From: Bradyrhizobium sp. BTAi1
Lineage (GTDB): Bacteria > Pseudomonadota > Alphaproteobacteria > Rhizobiales > Xanthobacteraceae
Direction of reading: 5' to 3'
DNA length: 64,000 nt
Assembly (NCBI RefSeq): GCF_000015165.1
Contig: NC_009485.1
Location: 1,466,001 to 1,530,000 of the forward strand
Shown: positions 16,941 to 26,262 of the stretch, one piece after another
Layout of the letters: the number at the start of each line of letters is the position of its first letter
How positions within the stretch are numbered: the first letter of the stretch is position 1
Position numbers and translations under genes: made by a program
Notes under the pieces: generated by a model
Database searches by the model: none
What the model was told of the DNA's origin: nothing
What the model saw: only the letters and a program-made list of their open reading frames with translations

Positions 16941-17582
16941 ATGCTGGGAATTCACGATCCGCTGCTGTTCCTGCTATCCGGTCTGGTGCTGAACATGACC
17001 CCTGGTCCGGACACGGCCTATATCGTCGGTCGTAGCGTTCAGATGGGATGGCGCGGAGGCGCTGCGGCCGCCCTCGGCATCAGCACGGGCTGCCTGGTCC
17101 ACGTCTTTGCAAGCGCGATCGGCCTGTCGGCGCTGCTGATGGCATCGGCTACCGCCTTTGCGGCCGTGAAGTGGGCAGGAGCGGCCTATCTCGTCTATCT
17201 CGGCTTCACACAATTGTTCGCGCGCCCGCCGGCCGCTGCTGCCGAGGCGGACGCCCCGGCCGTTGCTGCCGACGCATCGTTACGCCAGGTGTTCTGGCAG
17301 GGCGCGCTCACCAACGTTCTCAATCCGAAGGTCGCGATGTTCTTCCTGGCCTTCATCCCGCAATTCGTCGTCGCCGATGCGGCCCACAAGCCCGTCGCCT
17401 TTCTGCTGCTCGGCACGATCTTCATCGTCAACTCGACGCTGTGGTGCCTCGGCGTTGCCGCCGTGGCGGCGCGAACCGCGCGCCGGGTCCGGCGATCATC
17501 GGCGCTGGTCTGGATCAATCGGGCGATCGGCGGCCTGTTCGTCTATCTCGGTGTCCGCATCGCCCTGTTGGAAGCGCGCTGA
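16941..17582 (+). CDS. LysE/RhtB-family amino acid exporter
   Basis: A 213-residue inner-membrane protein with about six helices. It has the family's N-terminal signature LVLNMTPGPDTAYIVGRSVQMGWRGG and the NPKVAMFFLAFIPQFV segment. The family exports amino acids or their derivatives such as homoserine, threonine and lysine; the substrate cannot be told. I placed the start at 16941 because the signature lies 15-20 residues in, although the frame is open much further upstream as an antisense shadow of the cyclase gene. It is convergent with the TauE gene, which ends at the next base. Confidence 0.85.
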   Translation: MLGIHDPLLFLLSGLVLNMTPGPDTAYIVGRSVQMGWRGGAAAALGISTGCLVHVFASAIGLSALLMASATAFAAVKWAGAAYLVYLGFTQLFARPPAAAAEADAPAVAADASLRQVFWQGALTNVLNPKVAMFFLAFIPQFVVADAAHKPVAFLLLGTIFIVNSTLWCLGVAAVAARTARRVRRSSALVWINRAIGGLFVYLGVRIALLEAR

Positions 17583-18335
17583 TCACCATGTGAGCTCGAT
17601 AAGGGCGCTCCCGGCGAGATAGAGACCGAGCAAAACCATCGCGATCAGGAAAACACGGCGAAAGGCTTCGGCAGGCAATCGCGCGCGCGCTGCCTGGCCC
17701 ATGGCCATGCCGAGGAACGCGCTGATCATGGCGACCGTACCGGGCAAGGCGATCGCCGTGCTGAGCAGGCCGGAATTCGTCAGGTTGAACGCGAGTGTGA
17801 GGGTGGCGATCGTGAAGAAGACCCCGAGCGCCTGGACCAACTCGTCCTTTTCGAGCCCGATCGCCTGCATGTAGGGCACCGAGGGCACCACCTGCACGCC
17901 GGTGGCGGCCGAGATCAGCCCGGTCAGGAGGCCAACGATCCCGCCCACCCACTTCTCGTGCGGGCGCGCGACCTTGAAGGCGAGCCGAGTGAGACCGAGC
18001 GTGGCATAGACCGTCAGCAGCACGCCGAGTGCGACGTTGCCATAGCGGGTCGAGCCGTGGCTGAGAGCTCCGGCATTGAGGCAGATCCCGATCGCGGTGC
18101 CTGCCATCAGCGGCCAAAGCCGCTTGGCGATATCGCGAAGATAGGGACCGGCGAAGGTCTGCCAGATGTTGGTGATGACCGCGGGAACGATGACGATCGC
18201 CAGTGCCCGGCCAGGCGGCATGGCGATGGCGAGCAAGCCGACCGAAATGGTCGGCAGGCCGAGGCCGAGGGCCCCTTTGACGAAGCCGGCGAGCGTCAGC
18301 GCGAACGCGATGAAGATAAGAAGCGGATCGGTCAT
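17583..18335 (-). CDS. TauE/SafE-family sulfite/organic anion exporter
   Basis: A 250-residue membrane protein with about eight helices and the two-repeat architecture of TauE/SafE: LAGFVKGALGLGLPTISVGLLAIAMPPGRALAI in the first half and GLLTGLISAATGVQVVPSVPYMQAIGLEKDELVQALGV in the second. The start at 18335 (MTDPLL) directly precedes the first helix; an upstream in-frame ATG at 18572 would run through the LysR gene. It is divergent from a LysR gene with 85 bases between starts, so that regulator probably controls it. Substrate is unknown. Confidence 0.87.
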   Translation of the reverse strand: MTDPLLIFIAFALTLAGFVKGALGLGLPTISVGLLAIAMPPGRALAIVIVPAVITNIWQTFAGPYLRDIAKRLWPLMAGTAIGICLNAGALSHGSTRYGNVALGVLLTVYATLGLTRLAFKVARPHEKWVGGIVGLLTGLISAATGVQVVPSVPYMQAIGLEKDELVQALGVFFTIATLTLAFNLTNSGLLSTAIALPGTVAMISAFLGMAMGQAARARLPAEAFRRVFLIAMVLLGLYLAGSALIELTW

Positions 18336-18420
18336 GGGGCGACATTGACCAACCCGTCCCTGCAGCACAATGTGGAGCTTACGGAGCCTGCCTTCGGAAA
18401 TGACTGAGGCTGGATCGGAT

Positions 18421-19311
18421 ATGCGCTTTGATCTGGTTGACCTGAAGCTGTTCATCGCGGTCGCCGAGGCCCGCAGCATCACTGGCGGGGCCGATCGCGC
18501 CCATCTGGCGCTCGCGTCGGCCAGCGCCCGCATCAAGGGGCTTGAAGAGGCGTTCGGCATCGCGCTGTTCAAGCGTGGGCGCCGCGGTGTCGCTCTGACG
18601 GCAGCCGGTGAAAGCCTGCTCGATCATGCTCGCCTCATCATCGCCAATGTCGAGGCCATGCAGGGCGATCTGATGGGCTTTGCGTCGGGGCTGCGGGCCA
18701 ATGTGCAACTGCTCGCCAACACGGTTGGTCTCGCCGAGCATCTGCCGCGCGCACTGGCGGCGTTCCTGCGCGAGCATCCGGACATTAATGTCGATGTAGA
18801 GGAGCGCGAAAGCACGGACATTGCGGAAGCGATCGTATCCGGCAGAGCCGACCTCGGCGTCGCGGCAGAGCATGCGCTCCCCGACACCATCGAGCGCTTC
18901 GCCTTCGGCGAGGACCGGCTGATCCTGGTGGCCGGCCGCCGGAGCCCGTTCGCCGGCCGCCGTCAGATCGATTTCAGCGAGACCGCCGGGCAGGACTTCA
19001 TCGGCCTGACCCAGGGAACAGCGCTCAACGCCCATATCGGCAGGCATGCGGCGCGGCTCGGCATCCGTCAGCATGTCCGGGCGCGCCTGCGCGATTTCGA
19101 TGCCATCTGCCAGATGGTGGCGGCCGGTGTCGGCATCGCCGTCGTGCCCGAGGCGGCCGCACGCCGCTGCGCGCGATCGATGCCGATCAGCCTCATCATG
19201 CTACGAGATGCCTGGTCCAATCGCAGGCTGGTGATCTGTGCCCGCAGCTTCAAGGCGCTGCCGCGCCCAGCCAAGCTGCTCGTCGATCATCTGCGCAAGA
19301 CGGCCATCTGA
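18421..19311 (+). CDS. LysR-family regulator, divergent from tauE
   Basis: A 296-residue LysR protein beginning MRFDLVDLKLFIAVAEARSITGGADRAHLALASASARIKGLEEAFGIALFKRGRRGVALT. The HTH lies at residues 5-60, followed by the effector domain. An earlier in-frame ATG at 18370 is less likely, since the HTH normally starts within the first ten residues. Its divergent position suggests it controls the TauE exporter. It ends 5 bases from the end of the convergent chemoreceptor gene. Confidence 0.88.
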   Translation: MRFDLVDLKLFIAVAEARSITGGADRAHLALASASARIKGLEEAFGIALFKRGRRGVALTAAGESLLDHARLIIANVEAMQGDLMGFASGLRANVQLLANTVGLAEHLPRALAAFLREHPDINVDVEERESTDIAEAIVSGRADLGVAAEHALPDTIERFAFGEDRLILVAGRRSPFAGRRQIDFSETAGQDFIGLTQGTALNAHIGRHAARLGIRQHVRARLRDFDAICQMVAAGVGIAVVPEAAARRCARSMPISLIMLRDAWSNRRLVICARSFKALPRPAKLLVDHLRKTAI

Positions 19312-19316
19312 TCGGT

Positions 19317-21287
19317 CTATGCCGCGCGGACCGTCTCGAGGAAACGGCCGACCTCGAGCTTGAGGCGGTTGCTCTCCTCCGAGAGCGATTGCGCCGCCGA
19401 CAGCACCTGGGCCGACGCGGAGCCGGTCTCGGTGGCGCCGTGCTCGACCTCGACGATGTTGTCGGAGACGCGCTGCGTCCCCTGCGCCGTGTGCTGCACA
19501 TTGCGCGAGATCTCCTGGGTCGCCGCGCCCTGCTGCTCGATGGCGGCCGCAATGGTCGCTGAAATCTGCGACAGCCGCTCGATCGTGCTGGAGACTTCGC
19601 GGATGACATCGACGGACTCCGCAGTGGCCGATTGAATGCTCGCGATCTGCTGGCCGATTTCTCCGGTGGCCTTTGCGGTCTGTTCGGCCAGCGCCTTGAC
19701 CTCGGCGGCGACCACGGCGAAGCCGCGGCCGGCTTCGCCGGCACGTGCCGCCTCGATCGTGGCATTGAGCGCGAGCAGGTTGGTTTGGCCGGCGATGGTG
19801 TTGATGAGCTCGACGACGTCGCCGATGCGTGTTGCCGCTCTCGACAACTCGCCGACCCGCTCATTGGTGCGGCGGGCCTGGCCGACCGCCTCGCCGGCGA
19901 TGCGAGCCGATTCCTGCACCTGACGGCTGATCTCGGTGACGGAGACCGACAGCTCCTCGGTGGCTGACGCGACCGACTGCACGCCGGCCGCGGCTTCCTC
20001 GGAGGCCGACGCGACGGCCGTCGCCAGCGATTGGCCGTGCTGGGCGTTCCGGGTCAGGGTCGTCGCCGAAGCTTCGAGCTCGGTCGAGGCGGAGGACACC
20101 GTCTCGATGATCTCGCCGACCGCCGTCTCGAAGCTCTGGGCAAGCGCCGCCATGTCCGCCTTGCGCTGCTGCGCGAGCCGCTTTTCGACCTCGGCCTGCT
20201 CGGCGCGCAACCGCTCGGTCTCGATCATGTTGGTCTTGAACACCTCGACGGCGCTGGCCATCTCGCCGATTTCGTCACGGCGGCCGACGCCGGGAATCCG
20301 GATCGAAGCGTCGCCCCCGGCAAGCCGCGTCATGGCCTGCACCATGTTGCGGATCGCGGTGGAGATGCCGCGGCCGATCAGGAAGGATACGCAACCGACC
20401 AGGATCAGCGACAGGCCGAGCGTGATCAGCATGCCACGCTTGACCTTATGTCCGGTCTCGGCCTCTGCGGCCTGCGCCGACGTATAATGTTGCGCGACGG
20501 TGTTGCCGATCTCGGCGATGACGGGCTCGATCTCGGCGAAAGCCTTGGACATCGCGGCACTGTGGCGCGCCGCCTCCTGCGACCCGTCCGCCCAGGACAG
20601 GAAATCCTTCTGATATTTGTCCAGCTTCTGGTTGATGTCCGCCTTGGTCGCGGCTGCGATATCGGCGCTGGCGATGGCCTTGGCGAATTCGGCTGCCGTC
20701 ATCTTGAGCTCCGCGACATATTTCGGGTCGCGACGCAGCATGAAATCCTTCTCATGCCGGCGCAGCATCAGCATGCCGCTTGTGAGCCTGGGGTCGTTGA
20801 CCTCTTTCAGCTTGGCTTCGATGTCATGCACGGCCGAGCGCAGCGAGCCCGACAGGCCGAGGGTCTCGTTGAGGCCGAGACGAATCTCGGCCTGCTCGGT
20901 GGCACCGAATTCAGTGCTGTATGTCGAAAATCCCTGGCTGACCGTGTCGATCCTGGCGCCGAGGGCTGTGTCGCCGAGCGCGCGGCTGGTGGTCCGAAGC
21001 GCATCGAGTTCGCGTGTGATGCCGGCACTCAGCTCGGTATGCCGCGCGGTGTATTTCTGGTCACGGCGGAGCAGGAAGTCCTTTTCGGCGCGGCGCGCTT
21101 CGAGCAGATCGTTGAGGAGCTTCTGGTTGAGATCGGCGGCGGCGCGGGCCTTTTCGGCCAGCTGCCGCGAGGCCTCCTGCGACGTCGCGCCGATCAGGTA
21201 GATTGCGCCAAAAACGGCGACGGCAGCCACCCCGATCAGCGCGATGGCCATGATCTTGTGCGTCAGCCGGAAGTTGATGCGGGCCAT
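19317..21287 (-). CDS. Methyl-accepting chemotaxis protein with HBM-type sensor
   Basis: A 656-residue chemoreceptor. A first TM helix ([21 protein letters not shown]) is followed by a long helical-bundle periplasmic domain with paired [13 protein letters not shown] and [13 protein letters not shown] motifs, typical of HBM sensors. A second TM ([22 protein letters not shown]), a HAMP domain and the signalling hairpin with the conserved [34 protein letters not shown] tip come after. Start 21287 is supported by AGGAAGG nine bases upstream; an in-frame ATG at 21368 is less likely. HBM receptors bind small organic acids. No CheR-binding pentapeptide is seen at the end (FLETVRAA). Confidence 0.92.
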   Translation of the reverse strand: MARINFRLTHKIMAIALIGVAAVAVFGAIYLIGATSQEASRQLAEKARAAADLNQKLLNDLLEARRAEKDFLLRRDQKYTARHTELSAGITRELDALRTTSRALGDTALGARIDTVSQGFSTYSTEFGATEQAEIRLGLNETLGLSGSLRSAVHDIEAKLKEVNDPRLTSGMLMLRRHEKDFMLRRDPKYVAELKMTAAEFAKAIASADIAAATKADINQKLDKYQKDFLSWADGSQEAARHSAAMSKAFAEIEPVIAEIGNTVAQHYTSAQAAEAETGHKVKRGMLITLGLSLILVGCVSFLIGRGISTAIRNMVQAMTRLAGGDASIRIPGVGRRDEIGEMASAVEVFKTNMIETERLRAEQAEVEKRLAQQRKADMAALAQSFETAVGEIIETVSSASTELEASATTLTRNAQHGQSLATAVASASEEAAAGVQSVASATEELSVSVTEISRQVQESARIAGEAVGQARRTNERVGELSRAATRIGDVVELINTIAGQTNLLALNATIEAARAGEAGRGFAVVAAEVKALAEQTAKATGEIGQQIASIQSATAESVDVIREVSSTIERLSQISATIAAAIEQQGAATQEISRNVQHTAQGTQRVSDNIVEVEHGATETGSASAQVLSAAQSLSEESNRLKLEVGRFLETVRAA

Positions 21288-21484
21288 CGAAAATGCCTTC
21301 CTGGAATCAATGTTCATCCGCGCAATGCCGCGGGTACTCGTCAAATTTGAAAAAAAATTTAGGGACACGCGGTCAATGCGCAGTTAACAATGTATCGTAA
21401 CGTGCGTTCTCCGTAATTCTACGCGACGAGCCGAAGCTCAATCTCCCGACTCGGTCTGCAATCGCTCGATTGCAGTCGATCTCG

Positions 21485-22270
21485 TCATCCCGCAGCCAAA
21501 CGCTTCAATGCCGCCTCGTGCACGCGCTTGTCGCCGGCGGCGATGATACGCCCGCCATTCTGCGCCGGGCCGCCGTCCCAGTCGGTGACGATTCCGCCGG
21601 CGCCATTGATGATCGGGATCAGGGCGGCGATGTCGTAGGGCTTGAGCTCGGTCTCGATAACGAGATCGAGATGGCCGGCGGCCAGCATGCAATAAGAGTA
21701 GCAGTCGCCGCCATAGCGCGACAGCCGGACCTCGGATTCGGCGCGCGCGAAGGCGGCCCGATCGGCGTCGTTCATCAGCAATGGGCTGGTCGTGTAGCAG
21801 ACGGCGTCCTGCAGCCGCTCGCAGCGGCGCACCGACAGCCGGCGCTCTCCGGCAGCATTCCTGTAATTGGCCGAACCATTGTCGCCGGCAAAGCGCTCGC
21901 CGATGAACGGTTGATGCATCATGCCGAACACCGGGATGCCCTTGTGCAGCAGCGCGATCAGCGTGCCCCAGATCGGAAAGCCGGCAATGAAGGATTTGGT
22001 GCCGTCGATCGGATCGAGCACCCAGACATAGTCGGCATCCTCGCGCTCATTGCCGAATTCCTCACCGACGATGCCGTGCTGCGGGAAGTTCGCCTTGATC
22101 AGGCGGCGCATCACCGCCTCCGCGGCGCGGTCGGCCTCGGTGACGGGATCGAAATCGTGCCGGCTGCTCTTGTTGTCGACCGAGAGCGAGGTCCGGAAGA
22201 ACGGCAGGATGGTTTCGCCCGAGGCGGTCGCCAGGCGACCGATAAAGGCTGAGAAGTCGATGACCGTCAC
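21485..22270 (-). CDS. hisN: Inositol-phosphatase-family histidinol-phosphatase
   Basis: A 261-residue member of the IMPase family with the metal-binding GEEFG motif, the WVLDPIDGTKSFIAG signature and the C-terminal ELKPYDIAALIPIINGAGGIVTDWDGG motif (D in the YDIAAL motif). Alphaproteobacteria lack the HAD-type histidinol-phosphatase and use an IMPase-type HisN, and the spacing and length fit that subgroup. The paralogous inositol-1-phosphatase SuhB is the main alternative. The gene is monocistronic here, upstream of a probable sRNA on the other strand. Confidence 0.8.
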   Translation of the reverse strand: MTVIDFSAFIGRLATASGETILPFFRTSLSVDNKSSRHDFDPVTEADRAAEAVMRRLIKANFPQHGIVGEEFGNEREDADYVWVLDPIDGTKSFIAGFPIWGTLIALLHKGIPVFGMMHQPFIGERFAGDNGSANYRNAAGERRLSVRRCERLQDAVCYTTSPLLMNDADRAAFARAESEVRLSRYGGDCYSYCMLAAGHLDLVIETELKPYDIAALIPIINGAGGIVTDWDGGPAQNGGRIIAAGDKRVHEAALKRLAAG

Positions 22271-22584
22271 AACGCGTCCTTCAGGTGCAGGGAATCGGAA
22301 GACGATGAGCCGGTTATGCCTATCTCAAAGCCGCCGGCCGCGCATCCGGAGATGGAACGGCGACCTGGCATCTTGGATATCGTTTGGTGAGCAGCGGTTT
22401 CGCAAGCCAGCGGGTTTGCGGTCGAGGGGGGCCAATCGAAACCGAAATCGAAACACGCTGGGGAATTTTCGATTGATCAGACTTTTTGATGAACCTATTG
22501 ACATCTCAAATGAAAATCCGGCTTGGGTCGCGTTGAGCGCAACCCCGCCTATGTTTTTTTGCATGGGAATCGAGAGAAAAACCC
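22271..22584. other. Intergenic region upstream of the sRNA
   Basis: No supported protein gene. It holds the hisN promoter on the minus strand and leads to the sRNA promoter at 22585-22613. A TTGACA at 22498-22503 is another possible -35 element. Confidence 0.4.
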
Positions 22585-22613
22585 TTGCGTTTTGTGCAGC
22601 GCGGCCGCATATT
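22585..22613 (+). promoter_or_regulatory. Candidate sigma-70 promoter of an sRNA
   Basis: TTGCGT (22585-22590) and CATATT (22608-22613) are separated by exactly 17 bases, close to the alphaproteobacterial housekeeping consensus CTTGAC/CTATAT. Transcription would start near 22620, and a strong intrinsic terminator follows 80-90 bases later. Confidence 0.55.
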
Positions 22614-22619
22614 GTTGCG

Positions 22620-22708
22620 GTGCGGTAGCGCTTCGCGTTATCGCTGCCCTCCTTGGGCGTTTCCTCCCTAGACTTGGGCCGCTTGTCATTCAAGCGGCCC
22701 TTTTTTTT
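22620..22708 (+). ncRNA. Probable small RNA with CU-rich anti-SD motifs
   Basis: A roughly 90-base transcription unit defined by a promoter at 22585-22613 and an intrinsic terminator at 22676-22708. No open reading frame is present. A first stem pairs GGTAGCG (22624-22630) with CGCTGCC (22642-22648). An alternative small stem is GCCC-TCCTT-GGGC (22646-22658). The middle is a single-stranded TTTCCTCCCT stretch. Exposed CCUCC motifs are complementary to Shine-Dalgarno sequences and are typical of alphaproteobacterial regulatory RNAs that block translation. No specific family is assigned. It lies between two minus-strand genes, so it is not their leader. Confidence 0.6.
22676..22708 (+). terminator. 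Intrinsic terminator
   Basis: GGGCCGCTTG (22676-22685) and CAAGCGGCCC (22691-22700) form a perfect 10-bp stem with a 5-base loop, followed directly by eight T. The T-run is on the plus strand, so it terminates a plus-strand transcript although both neighbouring protein genes are on the minus strand. Confidence 0.9.
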
Positions 22709-22747
22709 GCACGCAGCTCAGGCGCGATCTGACGCTGTCTCCGCCGC

Positions 22748-23632
22748 TTATTCGGCCGCAGCCTGGAACGGGCCGAGATCGTCGAGCGGCACGGTCGCGA
22801 GCACCTCGGCGAGAACGGTGAGATCCGACGCGACCTGCGCGAAACGGGGTCCGCGCTCACGCCGTCGCTCGTCCATGTAGATCGCGCGGTTGAGTTCGAT
22901 CTGGATCGCGTGCAGGCCGCTCGCCGGATTTCCATAATGCTCGGTAATGAAGCCGCCGGCGTAGGGCTTGTTGCGGCCCACCGAATAGCCGAGGCGGCCG
23001 AGCACATCCTCGAACAGGTTCGGCAGCAGCGCCGCGCAGCTCGTGCCGTAGCGATCGCCGATCACCATGTCCGGCCGCCGCGGCTCGTCGCGCGACACGC
23101 CGACCGAGGGCATCGAGTGACAATCGACCAGGATGACGGTGCCGAATTGCTGGTGCACCCGGTTGATCAGCCGGCGCAGAGCGCGGTGATACGGTTTGTA
23201 AAGCGTCTCGATGCGGTGCAGCGCCTCGTCGACGTTGAGGCGATCGCGATAGATCTCCTGGCCGTCGCCGACCACCCGGGGGATGGTGCCGAGGCCGCCG
23301 GCCACGCGCATGGAGCGGGTGTTGGCGAAGCTCGGCAGCCGGCCGGTGAACATGCGCGGATCGAGCTCATAGGGCTCGCGGTTGACGTCGACATAGCAGC
23401 GCGGAAAATGCACCCGGACGGTCGGAAAGCCGCGCGCCAAGAGGTCTGCGATCAGCTCGTCCATGAACGAATCTTCGGACCGCCGCAGGGTCGGAAGATC
23501 GATTCGGGACGCCCTGAGGAACTCGTCGGGATAGACCGAACCGGAATGGGGCGAATTGAAGATGATGGGCGCGCGCCAAGTGGCAGGCTCCATGATCTCG
23601 AACGGCGGCAATTCGCCATCAAACTCCGTCAT
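22748..23632 (-). CDS. N-formylglutamate amidohydrolase family protein
   Basis: A 294-residue FGase-family hydrolase with the conserved IIFNSPHSGSVYP opening, FPRCYVDVNRE, VILVDCHSMPS and GGFITEHYG motifs; the His/Asp/Glu set would bind zinc. The family removes formyl groups from N-formylglutamate in histidine breakdown (HutG type) or from related N-formyl amino acids. No other hut gene is near, so the natural substrate is uncertain. The gene stands between cpdR and the sRNA. Confidence 0.85.
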   Translation of the reverse strand: MTEFDGELPPFEIMEPATWRAPIIFNSPHSGSVYPDEFLRASRIDLPTLRRSEDSFMDELIADLLARGFPTVRVHFPRCYVDVNREPYELDPRMFTGRLPSFANTRSMRVAGGLGTIPRVVGDGQEIYRDRLNVDEALHRIETLYKPYHRALRRLINRVHQQFGTVILVDCHSMPSVGVSRDEPRRPDMVIGDRYGTSCAALLPNLFEDVLGRLGYSVGRNKPYAGGFITEHYGNPASGLHAIQIELNRAIYMDERRRERGPRFAQVASDLTVLAEVLATVPLDDLGPFQAAAE

Positions 23633-23961
23633 CGCTGGGCGCCGTCCCCTTGGTCACGTCCGTTGATGCGCCGGTATGCTCCGGCCGAAAAGCGCTGGAG
23701 AACGCGAGCCACTGCTCTCTGCCAAACGGCATCTTCGATAATCCGGGCCGATCTGCCAAGTGGCAAACAAGGAAAAAGTTCATCTTGGGTTTGGAACAAC
23801 TCTGAGCTGGCGACGATCTCTGGCAGAAGAAACCCGGTCGGCCCTCAAATTGCCTTGTCGATGTCCGATCAGAAAGCACAATCTTTCACCCGAAATTTAC
23901 CGCCCGTCAGGCTTAGTGGCGGCAACGCTCCGCTCTCACCCGGACCAGACGACTCCCCGCC

Positions 23962-24321
23962 ATGCACAAAATCCTGCTCGCCGAAGACGACAACGACATG
24001 CGCCGCTTCCTGGTCAAGGCATTGGAAAATGCCGGGTTCCAGGTCTCGCCCCACGACAATGGCATGTCGGCCTATCAGCGGCTGCGCGAGGAGCCGTTCG
24101 AGATGCTGTTGACCGACATCGTGATGCCGGAGATGGACGGCATTGAGCTGGCGCGCCGCGCCTCCGAGCTCGACCCGGACATCAAGATCATGTTCATCAC
24201 CGGCTTCGCCGCGGTGGCCCTGAACTCCGATTCGGAGGCCCCCAAGAACGCCAAGGTGCTGTCCAAGCCGGTCCACCTGCGCGAGCTGGTCAGCGAGGTC
24301 AACAAGATGCTGGCGGCCTGA
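23962..24321 (+). CDS. cpdR: Single-domain response regulator CpdR
   Basis: 119 residues made up of one receiver domain: acidic pocket D9/D10, phospho-acceptor D52 in MLLTDIVMPEMDG, the T in FITGFAA, and K in LSKPVHL. Length and sequence match CpdR, which in alphaproteobacteria, when unphosphorylated, primes the ClpXP protease for cell-cycle substrates and is phosphorylated through the CckA-ChpT relay. It lies just before tRNA-Val, the usual order in Bradyrhizobium, which makes this side of the tRNA look like core chromosome. Confidence 0.9.
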   Translation: MHKILLAEDDNDMRRFLVKALENAGFQVSPHDNGMSAYQRLREEPFEMLLTDIVMPEMDGIELARRASELDPDIKIMFITGFAAVALNSDSEAPKNAKVLSKPVHLRELVSEVNKMLAA

Positions 24322-24438
24322 GCCGCCGGCGGCGGTCGCAGGCTTGCGGATTATTCCCATTTTTGCCTGTTTGCGTCCTTGCCTGCCTGCGTGGGAGCCG
24401 ATATAGGAGCCCCCACCCGACGAGACCTCTTGGGTTTA

Positions 24439-24513
24439 GGGCACGTAGCTCAGCGGGAGAGCACTACCTTGACATGGTAGGGGTCACAGGTTCGATCCCT
24501 GTCGTGCCCACCA
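24439..24513 (+). tRNA. tRNA-Val (GAC), CCA encoded
   Basis: A full 75-base cloverleaf. The acceptor GGGCACG pairs with CGTGCCC followed by A and an encoded CCA. The D-arm is GCTCAGCGGGAGAGC, the anticodon stem CTACC/GGTAG encloses TTGACAT with anticodon GAC, and the T-arm is ACAGGTTCGATCCCTGT. It is intact and carries the 3' end used as an attachment site, since an integrase gene lies directly downstream and overlaps it antisense. Confidence 0.96.
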
Positions 24514-25874
24514 CCAACTCTCTGTTTTCTCAGCGTTTCTGGGATCACCCTCGCCCCGATCGCTTGCAAATCCTTCCTCGTCAACAGTACGTCAACAGCA
24601 AATAGCGGCCTGTTGCAGTGTTGCTGGATCAGTGCAATCACGCAATCGGTGGCCAGGGCGACATCGGCGAGCATTTCTGGATCGTCTGACTCGTAATTCG
24701 CCGTTGTGCGCGAGCCGTCGCGCACAACGTGCCCCATCCACAACGAGCGCTGCTCGCGCGGCACATTCCGGAACAGCTTCTTTATTTGGTCGGCCATGAA
24801 ATGGCGCAGGCTGTACTGCGAAAATCCCATCAGTCCGATCTCTGTGCCGATACGCCGAAAGGCGCGCTTCACGGTTGCGACGCGCTTGCCCTTGTACACG
24901 ATCAGTCCAAGCTCGGGAGGGGTCCGATTCTCCGCAAGGGCGGCCGCTCGCCGAGCCTCATCTTCTTTGTTCCAGACTGGTAGCCAGCCGGCGAGGCACC
25001 CGGTGAGCGGCTGGCGGGGCCGGCGCTTCTTCGTAGGTACCCAACCGATCGGAGCGAGATCAATGACGCCCCCGTTCCAATCAACCTGACTTGCCGGATC
25101 GAAATCGATGATGGCTTGCGGTCGCGCCCACGTGCACAGACTCATTATCGCGAAACGGAACAGATGGGGTGTCTTGAGCGAATCCAGCACGGCGGCCATC
25201 TGCTCGATCGATAGTGTCGCCGGTCGCGGCCGACGTGCCGGGATTTTGAGTTCAGCGGCGATTGCCTCACGTTTCCACACAATTTTCGGTGCGTGGCTCA
25301 TCAGCGCCGTCTCGACCTTGTTGCCGACGGCATCCAATCTGATTTTGGTTACGCAGGCATCGTTGAATGCGGATCTCATCACATTGAGCAACCGTTCGAT
25401 GTAGCCCGCGGAATGCTGGTGTTTTTCGACGCACCATTTGGCCAGCTCAAGCTGTTGGGCAGGCGTCCAGAATGCGACGGGGGCATCGATCTTGCTTTTG
25501 CTGGCGAGATAGTCCGTGAACAGCTCCACTGCTCGCTCGGCCGCATCCTCTGATGCAATGTGTGGGCCGCGCTCGTCGAGATATGCCTTCAACGCGGCCA
25601 CACTGAGGACCCGGTCGGGGCCGGGTGGTCCTACCCGGTGTGCGCTGCTGGGAGCGGACGCGACGAGCGCCGCGAGCTTGACTTTAGCCTCTTCGAAATC
25701 TGTTGTCTTAAGACTTCGGCGGCGGACTTGGCGAGTTCCGGGGTCATATCGGCAAGCATACCAGAAGCCGAGATGCTCTGGATGGGGACGCTCGAGATAG
25801 TAGCCGCCAAGCTCGAATCTCCACTGCTGCTGAGTGTCTGATGGTGAGGCGCCCCGCTGTTTATCTGCTGGCAT
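24450..25874 (-). CDS. Tyrosine recombinase (island integrase)
   Basis: A 474-residue phage-type integrase with an N-terminal arm-binding/core-binding region and a C-terminal catalytic domain. Candidate catalytic residues are R in CTWARPQA, the R and H in QYSLRHFMADQ, H in LWMGHVV, and Y in TTANYES. The C-terminal 20 or so residues (HDRDRTCDPYHVKVV) are the antisense translation of tRNA-Val; such read-through is common in tRNA-targeting integrases. It points toward the tRNA, as expected at the left end of an island inserted there. It overlaps the HTH gene upstream by 244 bases in a different frame. Confidence 0.85.
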   Translation of the reverse strand: MPADKQRGASPSDTQQQWRFELGGYYLERPHPEHLGFWYACRYDPGTRQVRRRSLKTTDFEEAKVKLAALVASAPSSAHRVGPPGPDRVLSVAALKAYLDERGPHIASEDAAERAVELFTDYLASKSKIDAPVAFWTPAQQLELAKWCVEKHQHSAGYIERLLNVMRSAFNDACVTKIRLDAVGNKVETALMSHAPKIVWKREAIAAELKIPARRPRPATLSIEQMAAVLDSLKTPHLFRFAIMSLCTWARPQAIIDFDPASQVDWNGGVIDLAPIGWVPTKKRRPRQPLTGCLAGWLPVWNKEDEARRAAALAENRTPPELGLIVYKGKRVATVKRAFRRIGTEIGLMGFSQYSLRHFMADQIKKLFRNVPREQRSLWMGHVVRDGSRTTANYESDDPEMLADVALATDCVIALIQQHCNRPLFAVDVLLTRKDLQAIGARVIPETLRKQRVGGGHDRDRTCDPYHVKVVLSR

Positions 25875-26083
25875 TCCGACTTCCTAAGATATGTACGGTC
25901 GATATAGTTCTGCACCTGCTCCGGCGTGTAGCGAGGCCCGCCGCCCTTCTTTCGGAAACCGTAGAACTCGATCCCGGGCGGGTTCGCTCGACGGGCGCGT
26001 CGCAGCTCGGCCTTTGTGAGCATGGGCCAGCGGCTGAGCACCTCATCTTCGGACAAGAAATTCGCCGGATCAATGACACTCAT
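25631..26083 (-). CDS. HTH excisionase-like protein
   Basis: 150 residues from the ATG at 26083 (MSVIDPANFLSEDEVLSRWPMLTKAELRRARRANPPGIEFYGFRKKGGGPRYTPEQVQNYI), preceded by GAGAGAG. The first 75 residues match the AlpA/MerR-like winged helix of excisionases, with RYTPEQVQNYID as the wing. The low-complexity tail lies in the overlap with the integrase gene and may be chance. With the integrase it would form an int/xis module that controls excision. Confidence 0.55.
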   Translation of the reverse strand: MSVIDPANFLSEDEVLSRWPMLTKAELRRARRANPPGIEFYGFRKKGGGPRYTPEQVQNYIDRTYLRKSECQQINSGAPHHQTLSSSGDSSLAATISSVPIQSISASGMLADMTPELAKSAAEVLRQQISKRLKSSSRRSSRPLPAAHTG

Positions 26084-26262
26084 CGAAAATCTCTCTCTCG
26101 GCCAATCAAGCAATAAGCCCGGGCGAATCATCATGGTCGCAGAGGGCTGACCCGAGGAGAACAAGCTATTGCTCCGGTCGTCGAATCGGCGGCTTTGTCG
26201 CGCAAATAGGTGCGCTGACCTGAGTGCAGTTGGGCTCGACACCGCCTGCAATTGCCGCCAAC

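Noticed and set aside
24363-24605. A plus-strand protein of 80 residues over tRNA-Val
   Set aside because: The peptide is the sense translation of the tRNA; no ribosome binding site.
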